Below, piece after piece: positions 31,944 through 36,175 of a DNA stretch of 36,175 nt (position 1 is the stretch's first letter; each line of letters begins with the position of its first letter). The DNA comes from CAYFSC01 sp964345695 (GTDB taxonomy: Bacteria > Bacteroidota > Rhodothermia > Rhodothermales > Salinibacteraceae): positions 1 through 36,175 of the forward strand of contig CAYFSC010000005.1 in NCBI GenBank assembly GCA_964345695.1, read 5' to 3'. The translations under genes were made by a program, and so were the position numbers. The notes under the pieces were generated by a model. The model saw only the letters and a list, made by a program, of their open reading frames with translations, was not told where the DNA came from and made no database searches.

Positions 31944-32891
31944 TCACGGGCGGGCGGGAGCCGCTTGCCACTCAATGTCTGCGAAGAGCGGAACGTGATC
32001 GGAGATGGCACGGGCTTGCTTCAGCGTCGGGAAGGCGCGGGTGAAGTCGGAAATCCCGGACTGGGAGACGCGAAGCGGTGCGGCTTCGTAGAAGATATTG
32101 TCGTATTCGTTGGCCAGATGCCCCTGTGGTCCGTCGCGTCGCTTGCGGCGCAAACTGGTCGGCTGGTCGTCTAGCGCCTGCGCATACCCGGCTGCGCGGA
32201 GCGGATCGAACGCGGCGTCGTCCTCGTCGAGGTTGAAGTCTCCCACAATCACCAGGTGGTCGGCCTCGTACAACTGGTGGAGGCGAGGAAGCTGCACGAT
32301 TTCGTGCGCAGGGTCTTTCGATCGAGGAACCGCGTGCAGGCTGGCCAAAACCAGGCGCTGCCCGGTGCGCCGATGCTCGAAGCGCCCGCAGAAGGGTTCG
32401 CGGTCGATCGAAGAGGCCAGGGACGCTTCCAGCCAGGGGCGTCCGATGAGCCGCACCCGAGAAGGCTTCCACAGAAACGCGTAGCGCTCGGTGCCGTCGC
32501 CCGTGGTGGGGTCGCTGATCCGGTAGTCCCACTGAAACCCGGTCCGGTCGAGTGCGGCGTCGAGGCGGGCCACAGCCTGGGCGCCGGGCGGACTCGTCAC
32601 CACCTCCTGGATCGCCACCAGGTCGGCCTCACGGAGCGTTTCGGCCATGGCTGCAATCTCGGACTCGTTCTTCGAGCGACCGAGGTCGCGGATATTCCAC
32701 GACACCAGCCGCAGGTGCAGGCCGTCAACGTCGGCTTCTGCCGCGGCAGAGGTCGAGGCGGTGGCGGTCGTGTCGGGCGTCCGGCTCGACGGGGCGATCC
32801 CGAGAATCTTAACGCCGGCGACGTACTCGACCGCGGCGACGAGCAGAAGAAGAACGGCGAGGGTGAGCAGTCGCTTCAGGGCGTTATTCAT
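31944..32891 (-). CDS. Exported endonuclease/exonuclease/phosphatase (DNase I-like) family protein
   Basis: 315 residues from the ATG at 32891 (MNNALKRLL); an upstream ATG at 32915 would add 8 residues. An N-terminal hydrophobic segment (about 6-30) acts as signal or anchor, followed by an Ala/Thr/Ser linker. The catalytic motifs of the fold are present in order: LVSWNIRDLG, LVAIQEVV (metal-ligand Glu), SLHAVPRS, IVGDFNLDEDD and the C-terminal SDHVPLFADIEW. Family knowledge: metal-dependent phosphodiesterases acting on DNA, RNA or phospho-lipids; membrane export makes an extracellular or periplasmic nuclease plausible, but the substrate cannot be read from sequence. It is a single gene with no operon partners visible. 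The fold suggests activity is intact. Confidence 0.88.
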   Translation of the reverse strand: MNNALKRLLTLAVLLLLVAAVEYVAGVKILGIAPSSRTPDTTATASTSAAAEADVDGLHLRLVSWNIRDLGRSKNESEIAAMAETLREADLVAIQEVVTSPPGAQAVARLDAALDRTGFQWDYRISDPTTGDGTERYAFLWKPSRVRLIGRPWLEASLASSIDREPFCGRFEHRRTGQRLVLASLHAVPRSKDPAHEIVQLPRLHQLYEADHLVIVGDFNLDEDDAAFDPLRAAGYAQALDDQPTSLRRKRRDGPQGHLANEYDNIFYEAAPLRVSQSGISDFTRAFPTLKQARAISDHVPLFADIEWQAAPARP

Positions 32892-33000
32892 GCGCGAGGG
32901 GGACAACCGATGCAAAACACAGTCCCCCGAACATACGCCGCAACCGGACCATCGTCACATGAAATCGTCAAATGAAGTTGTGCGGGAGGCCCCAATCCGG

Positions 33001-33180
33001 CTACCGCCGGGCAAGGATCCAGACAGCGTGGACCAGGCCCGGCACGTAGCCGAGCAGCGTCAGAAGCAGGTTGATCCAGAAGTGTTTGCCGAGGCCTTCC
33101 TGGAGAAACACCCCGAGCGGAGGGATGATGACGGAAAGAATGACGCGGATCAGGTCGCTGGTGCTAATGGAGGCACTCAT
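33001..33180 (-). CDS. Pmp3/YqaE family small membrane protein
   Basis: 59 residues, too short for routine ORF listing. Two hydrophobic helices (about 10-27 and 34-55) with the family's hallmark turn: SVIIPPLGVFLQEGLGKHF, then INLLLTLLGYVPGLVHAVW. It matches the UPF0057/Pmp3 proteolipid pattern in length and motif. Family knowledge: in yeast and plants these proteins affect membrane potential and salt tolerance; in bacteria YqaE is stress-induced with unclear function. A salt-related role would suit a halophile but is inference. It is 109 bases upstream of the endonuclease-family gene, same strand, so co-transcription is possible. Confidence 0.9.
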   Translation of the reverse strand: MSASISTSDLIRVILSVIIPPLGVFLQEGLGKHFWINLLLTLLGYVPGLVHAVWILARR

Positions 33181-33501
33181 GGCAAGCGGGTAGAATGGTA
33201 GAAATCTATCGGGCTCGAATTACGGATGGCACACCGCGTTCGTTACCCGAAGACGGTGGGCGAAGCGATTTGGAAGGTTGACATTCACAATTCCGTCAAA
33301 AAAGTTTAGCACAGTTCTTCTCAAAGATTGGAAAACCAAAAGCGGAGTCGGTGGGCCCCGTGCGAGGGAGCGCCCGTGCGCTGCGGCGGTGCGTGGTGCG
33401 TCCCGGTGCGCCTTGGTCGTTCCCGATGCGGACGAGGCTGGCCGGCCCCGCTCTGTATTTGCGGCGCCGTTCTCTCCCTCACTGACCCTGACGTTCGCGT
33501 C
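33181..33501. other. Divergent promoter region and long leader of the T9SS cargo gene
   Basis: 321 bases between the minus-strand Pmp3 gene and the plus-strand cargo gene. The left half is AT-richer and holds the TTGACA element; the right half (33340-33480) is very G+C-rich with repeated GCGGTGCG/GGTGCGTC words. The frame of the cargo gene stays open back to a TTG at 33328, but the translation there is Arg/Cys/Pro-rich and lies before the signal peptide, so it is not counted. Confidence 0.55.
33278..33299 (+). promoter_or_regulatory. TTGACA element with inverted TTGAC/GTCAA repeat
   Basis: TTGACA (33278-33283) is a perfect -35 consensus, and TTGAC pairs as an inverted repeat with GTCAA (33295-33299) at 12-base spacing. 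The expected -10 position holds AAAGTT, a poor match. It may be a promoter with an overlapping operator for the gene at 33502, implying a leader of about 190 bases. Confidence 0.35.
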
Positions 33502-35334
33502 ATGTTCTTCCGGCCTTTCCAGATCCTAGCGGTCGTGTTCGTGGCAACGGGCCTGCTCGCAGGCGAGGCCTACGCGCAGATTACTATTACCGAGTCCGAC
33601 GTGCGATCGACCGTCGGCGAACGCATCGCCATCCAGCAGGTTGCGGCACAGAATCCGTCCAACTTCCAGGGTTTCTTCGACCCCTCAGGGACGGACCTGA
33701 CGTTCGACTTTACCCCGTATGCCTACGAGTCGACGTTTACGGGCATTCAGGAGCAGTGGGAAGCAAGCGAAGTGCCGGCGGGTGTACCGTTCCTCGATCG
33801 GTTCGTAGACCGGGGGGCGAACGTCGTCACGGCGACCCGGCTCGATGCTGTCGCCCCGTCGGCGACCGACTCGACGTTCTGGTCCTTTCAGGGGGTGACG
33901 TCGAGCCGCCAGGAGTTTTTCGGTTTCTCGGCGGTGTTTAGTCAAGACGTTGACCGCGATGGAGAGGCGCCCGATACGCTGGGAGCCGAGTGGACGCCGC
34001 CGCGTCTGTCGTTCCCGCTGCCGCTGAGTTTCGGAGATGCCTGGGCGCAGAACACGGAGTTGAGCTTCTTCCCAGTGGCCCTCCCGGCGACGCGGTCGGA
34101 CCGCCAGAGCGAGGTCGATGCCGCGGGGATGCTGGTCACCCCGGCGGGATCGGCCCCGGCGCTTCGCATCCGCACGGAGTCTGCCGACACCACGAGCACC
34201 GGTTTCGGCGAGCAGGTTTCGCGTACGACGACCTTGCAGTACGTGACGAAGGACCAGACGCTGGCCGCCTCCATCGTGCGAAACGAGGACACGGGGCAAA
34301 TCGAGGGGGCCTCGTACACTGTGGTCGCGGATGCAGGGGAATCGTTCGCTGTCGCCCAGGGGGAAACGCGGACGCTGTCCGGTCCTGGCGCGGAGGTCCA
34401 GTTCCAGCAGGCCAGCACGACAGACGGAGCCGTTGACATTTCTCGTTTCGACACGCCACCTTTCCGCAACGAGTTCAGTGGATCGGCCCCGTCCGACGAC
34501 GGGACGTCGGTGACGCCGAACGTGCTGTGGGAGGGCCGCTACTTCAGCATTCAGGCGCGTGGCCTCGAGGGTTTTGCCGCCGAAGTGTGCATCGATGGCG
34601 CCCCGATTTCCGGCATCAGCGCCTCCGAAAAGCTCGTGCTGCTCTCTCGGGCATCGGCCAACGAGCCGTGGTCGCCGCTCAACTCGACGTACGAGAACGG
34701 TCAGCTTTGCGCCACGGTGTCGAGCTTCTCACAGTTCGCCGTCGGCTCGAACACCGCGTTCAACAATCTGCCGGTCGAACTGTCCGGCCTGACGGCCACG
34801 GCCGAGGGAGCGAATGCCATTCTCGAATGGAGCACGACCAGTGAGACGAACAACACGGGGTTTCACGTCGAGCATCGTGCGCCGAAAAGCGCCGCATGGA
34901 CGGACGTCGGATTTGTCGAAGGAGCGGGCACCACGAATCGACCGCAGACCTATCGCTTCCGGATTGCCGATCTGGATCCGGGCACACATCGCTTCCGGCT
35001 CCGGCAGGTGGACACGGACGGGAGCGCGCATGTGTCGGGCGCTGTGCAGGCTCGTGTACGGATGCAGAATGCTCTTCGCCTGACGCCCCCCGCGCCGAAT
35101 CCGGTGCAGAACGAGGCCACGCTGCGCTTCGGGGTCCGTGAGGCCCGAGACGCGTCGGTGGTTGTCTACGACGTGCTTGGACGACGGGTGGCCACGTTGT
35201 ACAACGGCACGCCGCCGTCGGGCCGGATGGTGCCAGTGCAGTTGTCAGCCCGGTCACTTCCGGCCGGTACCTACCTCGTGCGCCTTACCGCCGGTGCAGA
35301 GACAAAAGTTCGCCGCGTGACGGTCGTCCGCTAG
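33502..35334 (+). CDS. Secreted protein with type IX secretion C-terminal sorting domain
   Basis: 610 residues from the ATG at 33502. Signal peptide to about residue 26 (GEAYAQ). The central region (about 30-430) is beta-rich, with no domain I recognise. Residues about 438-530 form the fibronectin-like module common in Bacteroidota cargo (LPVELSGLTATAEG, EWSTTSETNNTGFHVEH, FRLRQVDTDGS). The last 80 residues are a type A sorting domain: LTPPAPNPVQNEATLRF, VYDVLGRRVATLYNG, LPAGTYLVRLTAG, ending RRVTVVR. Family knowledge: exported by Sec, then moved across the outer membrane by the T9SS, with the tail removed or used for anchoring. The secretion machinery is not in the window. The next gene, a lipoprotein, starts 65 bases downstream and is probably co-transcribed. 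Confidence 0.9.
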   Translation: MFFRPFQILAVVFVATGLLAGEAYAQITITESDVRSTVGERIAIQQVAAQNPSNFQGFFDPSGTDLTFDFTPYAYESTFTGIQEQWEASEVPAGVPFLDRFVDRGANVVTATRLDAVAPSATDSTFWSFQGVTSSRQEFFGFSAVFSQDVDRDGEAPDTLGAEWTPPRLSFPLPLSFGDAWAQNTELSFFPVALPATRSDRQSEVDAAGMLVTPAGSAPALRIRTESADTTSTGFGEQVSRTTTLQYVTKDQTLAASIVRNEDTGQIEGASYTVVADAGESFAVAQGETRTLSGPGAEVQFQQASTTDGAVDISRFDTPPFRNEFSGSAPSDDGTSVTPNVLWEGRYFSIQARGLEGFAAEVCIDGAPISGISASEKLVLLSRASANEPWSPLNSTYENGQLCATVSSFSQFAVGSNTAFNNLPVELSGLTATAEGANAILEWSTTSETNNTGFHVEHRAPKSAAWTDVGFVEGAGTTNRPQTYRFRIADLDPGTHRFRLRQVDTDGSAHVSGAVQARVRMQNALRLTPPAPNPVQNEATLRFGVREARDASVVVYDVLGRRVATLYNGTPPSGRMVPVQLSARSLPAGTYLVRLTAGAETKVRRVTVVR

Positions 35335-35399
35335 CCCGTGGCCGGATCCCGCCGCACCGATTCCGCTTTCCTGCTTTTATTTCTATCCGACTCTGACCC

Positions 35400-36175
35400 A
35401 TGCGTTGCTCCAAGGACTCGCTCTCTCGCTCGCTGTTTTCCCTCGTCGCTGCGATGCTTCTTACGGTCGTGGGATGGAGCCTCTCCGGGTGCTTCTCGCC
35501 CGGGCAGGCTGTGCAGGAGGGCGTCAACTCGGCGACCGAGGCCGCCGGCGAAGAGGTCGGTGAGGCGGTCGGGAGGCAACTGGCCTCGGCCGTCAATCTG
35601 CCGCCGGCTGGAACGGGGCGGTGGAATCAGTTCATGGTGAGCCAGGCGCAGATTCTGTTTACCTACGCATTTTCGGCGGGGGGCATGTGGCCGGCCCAGG
35701 CTACGTACGAACCTGGCGAGTGGGCAACGTACCGCCTCGGCACGCCGGGCGATCAGGAGGCTGCGCTGGACACGCTGGAGCGGGCGTTCCTGACGACGAC
35801 CGACGACGGCAACGAGTGGTGGCGCGTGCGGGGTCTGGAAAGCGGCAACGTGTGGTTCTACGAAGCCCTTGTTGATCCGGACCGCGGACGCGTGGTTCGC
35901 ATGCGTGCCAAAGATCCGGAGGGGAACGTCAGCGAGGTGCCCGTGACGGAGAACACCGTGTATCAGCCGCCGCAACGGCTGACGGAGGAGAGCATCGAAG
36001 GGGCAACGGTTGGCACGGAGTCGGTCGAGACCTCGGCCGGGTCTTTTTCCGCCCGGCGCGTAGAGTACAGCGGGGGCATGACCAGCGGCACCGTCACGTG
36101 GTGGCTGTCCGATGCAGTGCCGGGGCACATTGTCAAGTACCGCGTGGAGGGAAACGGGTCTACCTGGACCAGCAC
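35400..36175 (+). CDS. Lipoprotein of unknown function, 5' part
   Basis: Open to the right edge: 258 residues from the ATG at 35400, no stop reached. The signal peptide ends in the lipobox LSGC with C31 as the lipidated Cys. An Ala/Glu/Gly/Val helix (about 36-62, EGVNSATEAAGEEVGEAVG) links to a beta-rich domain with several Trp residues: EPGEWATYRLG, NEWWRVRGLESGNVWFYEAL, SFSARRVEYSGG and VTWWLSDAVPGHIVKYR. The last motif resembles the envelope-protein folds in which a surface is formed by repeated beta-strands, as in outer-membrane lipoprotein carriers, but I cannot name a family. It follows the T9SS cargo gene closely on the same strand. Confidence 0.82.
   Translation, partial: MRCSKDSLSRSLFSLVAAMLLTVVGWSLSGCFSPGQAVQEGVNSATEAAGEEVGEAVGRQLASAVNLPPAGTGRWNQFMVSQAQILFTYAFSAGGMWPAQATYEPGEWATYRLGTPGDQEAALDTLERAFLTTTDDGNEWWRVRGLESGNVWFYEALVDPDRGRVVRMRAKDPEGNVSEVPVTENTVYQPPQRLTEESIEGATVGTESVETSAGSFSARRVEYSGGMTSGTVTWWLSDAVPGHIVKYRVEGNGSTWTS

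Noticed and set aside
33328..33501. N-terminal extension of the T9SS cargo protein from a TTG
   Set aside because: It would bury the signal peptide behind 58 Arg/Cys/Pro-rich residues.
1..36175. CRISPR arrays, insertion sequences, attachment sites, rRNA genes
   Set aside because: Scanned the spacers for regularly spaced repeats, transposase motifs and structured RNA genes; none seen.

Overview
The window looks like a chromosomal segment of a GC-rich, probably halophilic member of the Rhodothermia (Salinibacter and relatives, phylum Rhodothermota/Bacteroidota sensu lato). The reasons are: a secreted protein with a type IX secretion (T9SS) C-terminal sorting domain, a TonB-dependent receptor with an N-terminal carboxypeptidase-regulatory-like domain, starts without recognisable Shine-Dalgarno sequences, and strongly acidic cytoplasmic proteins (NuoC, NuoG, the 30870 orphan) as in salt-in organisms. 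The genus is an inference; no rRNA or other taxonomic marker is present. No CRISPR array, tRNA, rRNA, insertion sequence or prophage was seen.

Layout. 1-3124 (minus): the start of an HtrA/Do serine protease cut by the window edge, fumarase FumC, and a protein with a DNA polymerase X-like N-terminus but no polymerase domain. 3239-6892 (plus): a membrane-anchored M19 dipeptidase and a TonB-dependent receptor interrupted by a 100-N assembly gap. 7142-16403 (plus): a respiratory complex I cluster in the order nuoA-B-C-D-E-F, then two small two-helix membrane proteins and a DUF4920 lipoprotein, then nuoG. The membrane-arm genes nuoH to nuoN are absent from the window. 16610-21876 (plus): housekeeping genes for TrpB2-type tryptophan synthase, glutamine-dependent NAD synthetase, RuvA and a PRPP synthetase. 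21910-23522 (minus): a PAS-only protein and an AI-2E/PerM-type permease.

23747-30384 (minus) holds two tandem giant paralogues (1067 and about 1035 residues). Each joins a signal peptide, a HExxH metallopeptidase-like domain, a TolB-like PD40 beta-propeller and a C-terminal outer-membrane-type beta-barrel. They are the most unusual genes here. 30870-33180 holds two small orphan genes facing each other, a DNase I-like endonuclease/phosphatase-family protein and a Pmp3-family mini-membrane protein. 33502 to the end holds a T9SS cargo protein and the start of a lipoprotein gene.

How they fit together: the respiration genes (complex I, fumarase) and NAD synthesis (nadE) supply and use NADH and its cofactor. 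Most of the remaining identifiable products act at the cell envelope (protease, dipeptidase, TonB receptor, barrel proteins, lipoproteins, T9SS cargo). Several spacers inside and after the nuo cluster carry short iterated words, a noncoding pattern not explained by the genes. All calls come from reading the sequence; no database search was run.
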